From assembly GCA_045594445.1 (NCBI GenBank), contig JAZNYL010000066.1:1-29531 (forward strand): a DNA stretch of 29,531 bases. The letters run 5' to 3'. This document shows, piece by piece, positions 23,470 through 29,531 of the stretch. The notes below the pieces were generated by a model. That model saw only the letters and a program-made list of their open reading frames with translations, did no database searches and had not been told where the DNA came from. Source of the DNA: SVQP01 sp045594445 (GTDB lineage Bacteria > Bacillota > Clostridia > Oscillospirales > CAG-272). Made by a program: the position numbers and the translations under genes. Position 1 is the stretch's first letter; every line of letters starts with the position of its first letter.

Positions 23470-24096
23470 TTACGATTCCTCTGCTTGCTCGGGTGTGCTC
23501 TGCTTTTTGGGATGTTTCTTTCCGATATTCAGAATTCTGAGAATGGTGGGGCTGAGCACGATGTTGACCAACAGCTCAAATACGAAGTTGAGACCCACGA
23601 AGAACACGATCATGTAAGCAAAAATCGACAATCCCTCGGCAGCAGCACCGCTTTGCACGGCGTCAAAGAAGAAGAGTCTGCAGCCAAGCAGAAAGATTCC
23701 CGTGTTGACAACGGGGCACACGATCGCGCTGACCATGACCGCCAGGTATTGATTGACCTTTTCAAGCAGCTTGTAGGCAAAGCCCGCGCAAAGGCCGGAA
23801 ACCGCGCCCTTGATCAGCACCGTGATGATGGTGCCGGGAATACTCAGGCCGAACCAAAACGCTGCATCGGCTGTAGCGAAGAACACCGCTCCTGCCACGC
23901 CGCCCAGCCATGCGCCTGCCCAAGGGCCGCACAAGGCACTTCCGATGACGACCGGGATCAGGGTCAGGGAAATGGACGCCAATCCTCCGATCTTGATAAA
24001 TCCGCCGAAGTACGCCAAAACGGCCACAACGGCTGTCAGCAGAGCCAGCAGAACCAGCTGCTCAACCCGCTTTTTGGAATTTTGCATTCCTTTCAT
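23470..24096 (-). CDS. ECF transporter S component, probably pantothenate-specific
   Basis: A 208-residue membrane protein with about six hydrophobic segments and the S-component pattern: an N-terminal LVLLALLTAVVAVLAYFG, the GSALCGPWAGAWLGGVAG segment near residue 70, PGTIITVLIKGAVSG near 100, and a Lys/Glu-rich cytoplasmic tail. S components capture a vitamin and dock onto a shared energising module (EcfT plus two ATPases), which is not encoded in this window. Specificity is inferred only from the neighbour: coaX, which phosphorylates pantothenate, lies just upstream on the same strand. I chose ATG 24096 because AAGGAGG lies 4 nt before it; ATG 24087 is possible. A terminator-like hairpin at 24136-24170 precedes it. 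Confidence 0.82.
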   Translation of the reverse strand: MKGMQNSKKRVEQLVLLALLTAVVAVLAYFGGFIKIGGLASISLTLIPVVIGSALCGPWAGAWLGGVAGAVFFATADAAFWFGLSIPGTIITVLIKGAVSGLCAGFAYKLLEKVNQYLAVMVSAIVCPVVNTGIFLLGCRLFFFDAVQSGAAAEGLSIFAYMIVFFVGLNFVFELLVNIVLSPTILRILNIGKKHPKKQSTPEQAEES

Positions 24097-24135
24097 AAAT
24101 CCTCCTTGCTGTCGTCCGCGCGAGGCGGTACAACG

Positions 24136-24170
24136 CATAAAAATTTATATTGACTGCTTTGCAGTAATAT
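24136..24170 (-). terminator. Hairpin with T run between coaX and the ECF gene
   Basis: On the minus strand ATATTACTGC pairs with GCAGTcAATAT (arms at 24161-24170 and 24147-24157) across AAA, followed by AAATTTTTATG. It starts 4 nt after the coaX stop and 40 nt before the ECF start, so it may set a lower level of the transporter by partial termination. Confidence 0.55.
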
Positions 24171-24173
24171 ACG

Positions 24174-24941
24174 TTATCCGTGATTCTTCTGATAAAGAAT
24201 ATGCAATCCCTTGAGAATGAGCGTTTCATCCACGTGGATCTCGTGCTCACAAAGGGGAATGATAGCGGACGCCATGCCTCCCGTAGCCAGGAGCAAGAGA
24301 TCCTTACCAAGCTCCCGACGAATGCGATCGATCATGCCGTCGATCATGCTTGCGTTGCCGTAAAGCACGCCCGATCTCATGCAGTCCACCGTATTTTTGG
24401 CAATGACCTTGCCCGGGGTCTCCAGGCTGATCTTGGGCAGCTGCGCGGTCTGCTCGGCCAGGGCGTTGAGCCCCATGTGCACGCCCGGGATGATCGAAGC
24501 ACCGATAAAGGCGCCTTGCTCGTCTACGACCGACATTTTGGTGGCCGTGCCGATATCAATGATCAGACAAGGGCTTGTGTAAAGATAATGTGCGGCAACC
24601 GCCGAGGCGATCAGGTCCGCGCCAACCGAGGAGGGCATATCGCAGCGAATGCAAATGCCGCTTTTGATGCCGGGGCCGATTATGAGCGGCTCTTGCCCAA
24701 ACAAAAAGCGCAAGGCCTGCTTGATCGTTTCGTTCAAAGGGGGAACGACCGAGGAAATGATCGCACCGCGAATGCATTCCTTATCAATGCCGTGCAGCGC
24801 AAGCGCTCCCGAAATGCGCATGGCGTATTCGTCAAGCGTGCCGTGCAGATCGGTAGAGAGTCGGGCAACGAATTGCAGCTTGTCGGATGCAAATCCTCCC
24901 AGCACAATACTGGTGTTTCCAATGTCAACGGCAAGAACCAT
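24174..24941 (-). CDS. coaX: Type III pantothenate kinase
   Basis: A 255-residue protein of the ASKHA fold that phosphorylates pantothenate in the first step of coenzyme A synthesis. It starts MVLAVDIGNTSIVLGGF with the phosphate-1 loop DIGNTS at 6-11. Other motifs are the pantothenate-binding VGADLIASAVAA segment (usually GADR, here GADL), LIIDIGTATKM near residue 125, and the C-terminal LLATGGMA. The start at 24941 has AAAGGAGG 5 nt upstream and a consensus promoter 38 nt upstream; longer frame extension to 25013 would read across that promoter. The ECF S component follows on the same strand. Confidence 0.95.
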   Translation of the reverse strand: MVLAVDIGNTSIVLGGFASDKLQFVARLSTDLHGTLDEYAMRISGALALHGIDKECIRGAIISSVVPPLNETIKQALRFLFGQEPLIIGPGIKSGICIRCDMPSSVGADLIASAVAAHYLYTSPCLIIDIGTATKMSVVDEQGAFIGASIIPGVHMGLNALAEQTAQLPKISLETPGKVIAKNTVDCMRSGVLYGNASMIDGMIDRIRRELGKDLLLLATGGMASAIIPLCEHEIHVDETLILKGLHILYQKNHG

Positions 24942-24978
24942 GGCGGCCTCCTTTTGCATTTTCTCGGTTTCTGTGAGC

Positions 24979-25007
24979 ATTATAGCATAATTCAAACGAA
25001 AAATCAA
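24979..25007 (-). promoter_or_regulatory. Sigma-A promoter for coaX
   Basis: On the minus strand TTGATT (25002-25007), a 17-nt spacer and TATAAT (24979-24984) lie 38 nt before the coaX start. It is divergent from the promoter at 25069-25097. Confidence 0.82.
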
Positions 25008-25068
25008 TAGCATGCTTCAAAAACGCAAGAGGGAGGGTGGAGAATTATCGTTTTTCGTTAAATTTCGA

Positions 25069-25097
25069 TTGACTTTGCGCGCGAAATATATTATAAT
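25069..25097 (+). promoter_or_regulatory. Sigma-A promoter for the XRE regulator and M14 lipoprotein
   Basis: TTGACT (25069-25074), a 17-nt spacer and TATAAT (25092-25097) are followed by GGAGG and the ATG at 25127. Confidence 0.85.
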
Positions 25098-25126
25098 ACA
25101 ATAAATGAAGAATTTCGGAGGAAGGT

Positions 25127-25339
25127 ATGGCGATCGTTGTCAGACTTGACCGCGTGATGGCGGACAGAAAAATACGCTCGGGAGATCTTGCACAGCGTGT
25201 GGGCATTTCGCCCGTCAATCTCTCCAAGCTCAAAAACGGACACGCAACGGCCGTGCGCTTTTCCACACTGGAGGCCATTTGCCGCGAGCTTCAATGTCAG
25301 CCCGGTGATATTTTGGAGTATCGGGAGGATAGGGAATGA
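25127..25339 (+). CDS. Small XRE/Cro-CI-type HTH regulator
   Basis: A 70-residue protein that is almost entirely one helix-turn-helix domain. It has LDRVMADRKIRSGDLAQRVG, then the recognition-helix region ISPVNLSKLKNGHATAV, then STLEAICRELQCQPGDILEY. This is the short YozG-like class with no extra ligand-binding domain. GGAGG lies about 7 nt before the ATG. Its stop overlaps the start of the lipoprotein gene by 4 nt (ATGA), so the two are coupled. It may regulate its own operon or a distant target; no operator could be identified with confidence. Confidence 0.9.
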   Translation: MAIVVRLDRVMADRKIRSGDLAQRVGISPVNLSKLKNGHATAVRFSTLEAICRELQCQPGDILEYREDRE

Positions 25340-26556
25340 ATCGCAGATTGATATGTGCGGTATGCGGCGCGCTGTGCTGCTTGCTGCTGCTTGCCGCGTG
25401 TGATGATGCCCCGGTCGGACAACAGCCCATAGAGCTGCCCGAGATCGGTCAGAATGATCGCGATACGCAAGCGGAGCAGAGCACGCAAAAGCAAACGACG
25501 CAGGCAACGACTTCCGCACCGCAAACCGAAGTGCCCAAGCAAACCGAGGCGGCGACCACAGCGCAGCCCGCAACTACGGAGTCCGTGTCTGTGACCGGGA
25601 TCGTAGCGCCGGGAGAGCTTGGTTATACGTACCCCGAGCTGCAGGAGGACCTTGCCGCTCTGGAGCAGATATACGGCGCGCATTTTTCTTATGAGAGCAT
25701 CGGCAAGAGTGTGGACGACAGAGAGATCTACGCTTGCGTGGTCGGCAACCCCGAAGCGCCTCGCAAGATCATGATTACGGGTGGCATTCACGGCAGGGAA
25801 TATCTGAGCAGCCTTGTGGTCATGAAGCAGATCGAATATTATCTTGCCAATTATGACTCGGGTAGCTTTGGCGGCATGGCCTATGCGCAGATGCTTGAGC
25901 AGTTCGCGTTTTACGTGCTGCCCATGATCAATCCGGATGGCGTCATGCTGGCGCTTTGCGGCATTGAGTCGGTGCAAACGCCCGAGGTCAGACAAACCTT
26001 GGAAACGATTTTTGCCAATAATACGCGCGACGGCCTGACAAATGCCACAAGCATCAATGCGTATTTCGCATACAACTGGAAATCCAACGCAAACGGCGTG
26101 GACCTCAACAGAAATTTTGCGCTCTCCAATTGGTCGGAGGTCAAAACGGGCATTCTTTCGCCCTGCTTCCGCAACTATAAAGGACCGCGTGCCGCGTCCG
26201 AGCCCGAAACGCAGGCGGTCAGCGCGTACGTGCAGGGACTTGGAGAGATCGAGGGCATGCTCGCCTTCCATACGGCAGGGCAGGTGGTGTATTGGGATTG
26301 CGGCATGACGGGTGCGCTCAGACAACAAACCTTTGACTTGGCCGAGGCGGTCTGCGCCCACACGGGCTATAAATTCATTTACGATAAGCATCTGGACGCT
26401 TCGCTCAATGACTGGATGACGCTGGAGCTTGGCGTGCCCACGGTTACGGTAGAGCTTGCCAACGTGATATATCCCATGCCTGCAAGCGAGCTGGATTCGG
26501 CTTGGGAGCAAGCCCGCGAGCTTTGGGTGATTGCCGCACAGTTTTTTGGTGAATAA
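25336..26556 (+). CDS. Lipoprotein M14-family zinc carboxypeptidase
   Basis: A 406-residue exported protein. The signal peptide ends in lipobox LLAAC, so Cys22 would be lipidated. A Thr/Gln/Glu-rich linker to about residue 85 is followed by an M14 domain. Zinc ligands are His152 and Glu155 (IHGRE) and probably His312 (LAFHTAGQ). The substrate-binding NANGVDLNRNF segment lies near 254-264, and the catalytic Glu373 is in TVTVELAN. Bacterial extracellular M14 enzymes often trim peptidoglycan stem peptides, and a cell-wall or peptide-scavenging role on the outer face of the membrane is the likely reading; the substrate is not known. Coupled by a 4-nt overlap to the HTH regulator, and followed by a strong terminator. 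Confidence 0.92.
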   Translation: MNRRLICAVCGALCCLLLLAACDDAPVGQQPIELPEIGQNDRDTQAEQSTQKQTTQATTSAPQTEVPKQTEAATTAQPATTESVSVTGIVAPGELGYTYPELQEDLAALEQIYGAHFSYESIGKSVDDREIYACVVGNPEAPRKIMITGGIHGREYLSSLVVMKQIEYYLANYDSGSFGGMAYAQMLEQFAFYVLPMINPDGVMLALCGIESVQTPEVRQTLETIFANNTRDGLTNATSINAYFAYNWKSNANGVDLNRNFALSNWSEVKTGILSPCFRNYKGPRAASEPETQAVSAYVQGLGEIEGMLAFHTAGQVVYWDCGMTGALRQQTFDLAEAVCAHTGYKFIYDKHLDASLNDWMTLELGVPTVTVELANVIYPMPASELDSAWEQARELWVIAAQFFGE

Positions 26557-26562
26557 TAACAA

Positions 26563-26599
26563 ATGGCGATTTGCTTTTGTATGCAAATCGCCATATTTT
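26563..26599 (+). terminator. Intrinsic terminator of the M14 lipoprotein operon
   Basis: ATGGCGATTTGC (26563-26574) pairs perfectly with GCAAATCGCCAT (26583-26594), followed by ATTTTC, 6 nt after the stop. Confidence 0.85.
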
Positions 26600-26642
26600 C
26601 GCTAAAACAGCAAGAATTGTCCGATTGAAGTCTACGATTGTC

Positions 26643-26671
26643 TTGTAAGTGAGCACCTTTTGTCTTATAAT
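26643..26671 (+). promoter_or_regulatory. Probable promoter for the sugar isomerase gene
   Basis: TTGTAA (26643-26648), a 17-nt spacer and TATAAT (26666-26671) lie 42 nt before the ATG. The -35 is weak. A short GGGG...CCCC hairpin (26682-26696) follows in the leader. Confidence 0.65.
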
Positions 26672-26713
26672 TAAGAAAAATGGGGTGAGAATCCCCTACA
26701 ATGGAGGTGCACT

Positions 26714-27532
26714 ATGGCATTACCGGTAGCGGTACAGGTGTATTCGGTCAGAGACGACGCTGCGGCAGACTTCCCGGGTACTCTGAAAAAGATTAAGGAA
26801 ATGGGTTATGACGGCGTGGAATTCGCAGGCCTCTACGGCTATGCGCCCGCTGATATCAAGAAGATGTGTCAGGAAATAGGTCTTGTTCCGATCTCCGCGC
26901 ACGTACCTTATTATGATATGCTGGCCGATCCCGAGGGCGTGCTTGGCCAGTATGCCGAGATCGGATGCAAGTTCGTTGCCATTCCGTATCTGACCCCCGA
27001 GTGCCGTCCCGGCACGGATGGCTTTGCTAAGGTGGTGGAGAATGCGCTGGCACTTGGTAAGGTTGCAAAGTCGCTTGGTATGCAGATGCTGTACCACAAT
27101 CACGACTTTGAATTTGAAAAGATCGACGGCAAGTACGCGCTGGACGTGCTGTACGAAACCGTTCCCGCAGAATACCTGCAGACCGAGCTGGATACCTGCT
27201 GGGTAAACGTGGGTGGTGAGGATCCCGCGGGCTATATCAAAAAGTATAGCGGCCGTTCTCCCGTGGTTCATCTCAAGGATTTCGTGGGCGGCAAGTCGGA
27301 AAATATGTACGAGCTGATCGGCATCGAGTCCGAAAAGAAAGAGAGCACCGCGCAGGCGTTCGAGTTCCGTCCCGTCGGCTCCGGTCGCCAGGATTTTCCC
27401 GGCATTCTCGCAGCCTCCGAGCAGGCAGGCGCGCAGTGGGTCGTGGTCGAGCAAGATTCGCCTTCCATGGGACTGACTCCTCTGGAGAGCATTGAAAAGA
27501 GCAGAAACTATTTGCGCACGTTGGGCTATTAA
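26714..27532 (+). CDS. Sugar phosphate isomerase/epimerase (xylose-isomerase-like TIM barrel)
   Basis: A 272-residue protein with the AP_endonuc_2/IolE-like fold. It shows VQVYSVRDDAAADFPGTLKKI at the N-terminus, GYDGVEFAGLYG, a metal-binding LYHNHDFEFEK near residue 130, ELDTCWVNVGGEDP near 155, VVHLKDFVGG near 180, and a late VVVEQDSPS. The Glu, Asp, His and Glu residues in these segments form the usual metal site for isomerisation or epimerisation of a sugar or polyol. GGAGG lies 6 nt before the ATG. It is 49 nt from the Gfo/Idh/MocA oxidoreductase, a pairing common in inositol or keto-sugar catabolism. The exact substrate is unknown. Confidence 0.88.
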   Translation: MALPVAVQVYSVRDDAAADFPGTLKKIKEMGYDGVEFAGLYGYAPADIKKMCQEIGLVPISAHVPYYDMLADPEGVLGQYAEIGCKFVAIPYLTPECRPGTDGFAKVVENALALGKVAKSLGMQMLYHNHDFEFEKIDGKYALDVLYETVPAEYLQTELDTCWVNVGGEDPAGYIKKYSGRSPVVHLKDFVGGKSENMYELIGIESEKKESTAQAFEFRPVGSGRQDFPGILAASEQAGAQWVVVEQDSPSMGLTPLESIEKSRNYLRTLGY

Positions 27533-27581
27533 ACGGCGCATACCAATCAAATAAAAATCAATTTTAGCGGAGGATATTACA

Positions 27582-28748
27582 ATGGCTGAAAAAATGGATG
27601 CTAAGCTGGATTATAAGAACCAGCAGAACGACGTCGTGGTCGACACCAACAGAAAGCTCAGAATCGGTATCATCGGCTGCGGCTGGATCGCAGCCGCACA
27701 CCTGGCTTCTTACAAGAAGATGCCCGACGTAGAGATCGTGGCAGGCTGTGACCTGATTCCCGGCAAGGCTGCAAAGTTCTTTAAGGACGGCGGCGTTGAG
27801 GGCGTTAAGACCGATTACGCTTCCCACAAGGAAATGCTGGACGACGAGTCCCTGCAGCTGGATGCTGTTTCCGTCTGCACCTACAACCGTCAGCATGCAA
27901 TCCCCACCATCTATGCGCTGAACAAGGGCGTCAACGTTATGCTGGAAAAGCCCTTTACCGTAACCCTTGACGAGGCTGTTGAGGTTATGAAGGCAGAGAA
28001 GGAGAGCGGCAAGGTTCTCTCCATCGGCTTCCAGCCCAGACTGGACGCTAATATGCAGATGATCAAGAAGATTGTTGATAGCGGCGAGCTTGGTAAGGTT
28101 TACTATATCCAGACCGGCGGCGGCAGACGCAGAGGTATTCCCACTCCCTTCGGAACCACCTTTATTGAAGACAAGACCGCAGGTCTCGGCGCACTGGCTG
28201 ATATCGGCTGCTACTCGCTGGATATGGTGCTCAACGCAGTCGGCTATCCCAAGCCTCTGACCGTTACCGGCTATAAGAGCGATTTCTTCGGTAAGGATCC
28301 CACCACCTATCCCGGTCATCCCGAGTATGCGGACCTGTTCGGCGTTGACGACTTCGCAGCTGCGTTCATCAGACTCGAGGGCGGCATCATCCTGGACTTC
28401 CGTATTGCATGGGCAATGAACATCAATACCCCCGGTGACACCATCATCCTGGGTACCAAGGCAGGCCTGCGCATTCCTTCCACCGACTGCTGGAACGGCT
28501 CTGTCGGCGGCCCCATGAAGATCTACAAGACCATCGGTGGCGTGGATATGGAATATGAAGTACCGATCATTGACGATCGCGGCGATCTGTTTGATAAGAA
28601 GATCCGTTCCTTCCTGGATGCCGTCAAGTACGGTAAGCCCGCTCCCGTTCCCACCTCCCAGATCATTTACAACCAGGCAATTCTGGACGGCATTGCTCGT
28701 TCCGCAAAGCTTGGTAAGGAAGTCAAGATCCAGATTCCCAAGATCTGA
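27582..28748 (+). CDS. Gfo/Idh/MocA-family NAD(P)-dependent oxidoreductase
   Basis: A 388-residue protein with a hydrophilic N-terminal stretch of about 25 residues, then the Rossmann motif GIIGCGWIAAAH at 29-40 and the family catalytic EKP at 122-124 (Lys123). The second motif, normally GxxxDxGxHxxD, reads ALADIGCYSLDMV near 205, so the usual His is Cys or Tyr-shifted while Asp is kept. This change is seen in several subgroups of the family. It probably oxidises a hydroxyl of a sugar or cyclitol with NAD(P). GGAGG lies 8 nt before the ATG, and the sugar isomerase lies 49 nt upstream, so they are likely cotranscribed and act in one catabolic route. Confidence 0.9.
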   Translation: MAEKMDAKLDYKNQQNDVVVDTNRKLRIGIIGCGWIAAAHLASYKKMPDVEIVAGCDLIPGKAAKFFKDGGVEGVKTDYASHKEMLDDESLQLDAVSVCTYNRQHAIPTIYALNKGVNVMLEKPFTVTLDEAVEVMKAEKESGKVLSIGFQPRLDANMQMIKKIVDSGELGKVYYIQTGGGRRRGIPTPFGTTFIEDKTAGLGALADIGCYSLDMVLNAVGYPKPLTVTGYKSDFFGKDPTTYPGHPEYADLFGVDDFAAAFIRLEGGIILDFRIAWAMNINTPGDTIILGTKAGLRIPSTDCWNGSVGGPMKIYKTIGGVDMEYEVPIIDDRGDLFDKKIRSFLDAVKYGKPAPVPTSQIIYNQAILDGIARSAKLGKEVKIQIPKI

Positions 28749-28776
28749 TCGGACGAAAAATAAGCCTTTTGTGCAA

Positions 28777-28812
28777 AAAGTGCCGTACGCGCAAGCGTGC
28801 GGCACTTTAATT
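28777..28812 (+). terminator. Intrinsic terminator after the oxidoreductase
   Basis: AAAGTGCCGTACGC (28777-28790) pairs with GCGTGCGGCACTTT (28795-28808) with one T-G pair, and a GCAA loop of GNRA type. The downstream tail is TTTAATTTG. Confidence 0.9.
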
Positions 28813-28847
28813 TGTTGAATTTTCTTTGAAAAATATTGAAAAAGCCC

Positions 28848-28876
28848 TTGACAAACAAGGGGATTTGTAGTATGAT
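28848..28876 (+). promoter_or_regulatory. rRNA operon promoter P1
   Basis: TTGACA (28848-28853), a 17-nt spacer and TATGAT (28871-28876) lie about 300 nt before the 16S start. The stretch 28749-29178 contains a terminator, two promoters, AT-rich tracts and the rRNA leader, and no gene. Confidence 0.85.
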
Positions 28877-28940
28877 AGTAACACTCCGCCGATTGCGGAA
28901 ACAGGTCGAAAAATTTTTTAAAAAATATTTAAAAAACCTA

Positions 28941-28969
28941 TTGACAAATGCTTTCGGTTGTGATATTAT
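28941..28969 (+). promoter_or_regulatory. rRNA operon promoter P2
   Basis: TTGACA (28941-28946), a 17-nt spacer and TATTAT (28964-28969) are preceded by A/T tracts at about 28911-28936 that resemble an UP element. It is the stronger candidate for the main rRNA promoter. Confidence 0.87.
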
Positions 28970-29178
28970 ATTAAGGCTGTCGCGAAACGGCAGTCAAAAA
29001 TTGGTCCTTGACAATTGAATAACAGAGAGAAGTACAAAGCAAATGTAAGTGCGAAATACGAATCTCGGAAAATTCTTTGAAGAGTACAAAACTCAACTAA
29101 AGTAAATTTTAGGAAAAAGCTAAGAGCAAAAAAGCTCGAGTAAAGATTTGATTCAGTCTCAGAGGCTGATTAAATACA

Positions 29179-29531
<353 letters not shown>

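Overview
The window looks like a chromosomal segment of a strictly anaerobic, gut-type member of the Clostridia (Firmicutes). Evidence: moderately high GC, strong AGGAGG ribosome binding sites, consensus sigma-A promoters with 17-nt spacers, fermentative enzymes (Fhs, AsnA), and the 5' part of a 16S rRNA gene at the right edge. I cannot place it to genus from the sequence alone. No phage, CRISPR array, transposase or tRNA was seen.

Left part (1-5985, mostly minus strand): a TRAP permease fragment is cut off at a palindromic repeat. A small zinc-finger-like protein follows on the plus strand. A minus-strand operon reads from a promoter near 6050: CPBP membrane protease, YmdB-type phosphodiesterase, an alpha/beta-hydrolase fused to an alcohol-acetyltransferase-like domain, and a zinc-ribbon membrane protein.

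Centre (6099-23246, plus strand): asnA and a lipid-kinase-like gene have their own promoter. Next comes a purine operon of about 15 kb. Its leader has a strong promoter and a ZTP (pfl) riboswitch that overlaps an intrinsic terminator. Gene order is purE, purF, purM, a formate/nitrite-family channel, purN, purO-like IMP cyclohydrolase, stand-alone AICAR formyltransferase, purD, purL, guaB and fhs, ending at a terminator. The genes form a coherent formate-to-purine module: a channel for formate, Fhs to make formyl-THF, and PurN and AICARFT to use it. The switch senses ZMP/ZTP, which builds up when formyl-THF is short. Several enzymes are unusual variants: PurF lacks the glutaminase catalytic residues, GuaB resembles the Tritrichomonas foetus IMPDH down to residue numbering, and PurH is split. 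The three gaps around the purO/AICARFT pair hold hairpin repeats, whereas the rest of the operon is compact.

Right part (23253-29531): a hairpin-rich repeat and a bidirectional terminator, then a minus-strand pair (coaX and an ECF S component, probably a pantothenate uptake and activation unit). A plus-strand pair of XRE regulator and M14 lipoprotein follows, then a sugar isomerase and a Gfo/Idh/MocA oxidoreductase. The window ends with tandem rRNA promoters and the start of the 16S gene.

Two repeat classes stand out. One has fixed GTAG...CTAC ends with interchangeable palindromic cores (five copies). The other is an array of GTGAAAT spacers separated by hairpins whose stems differ but always pair.
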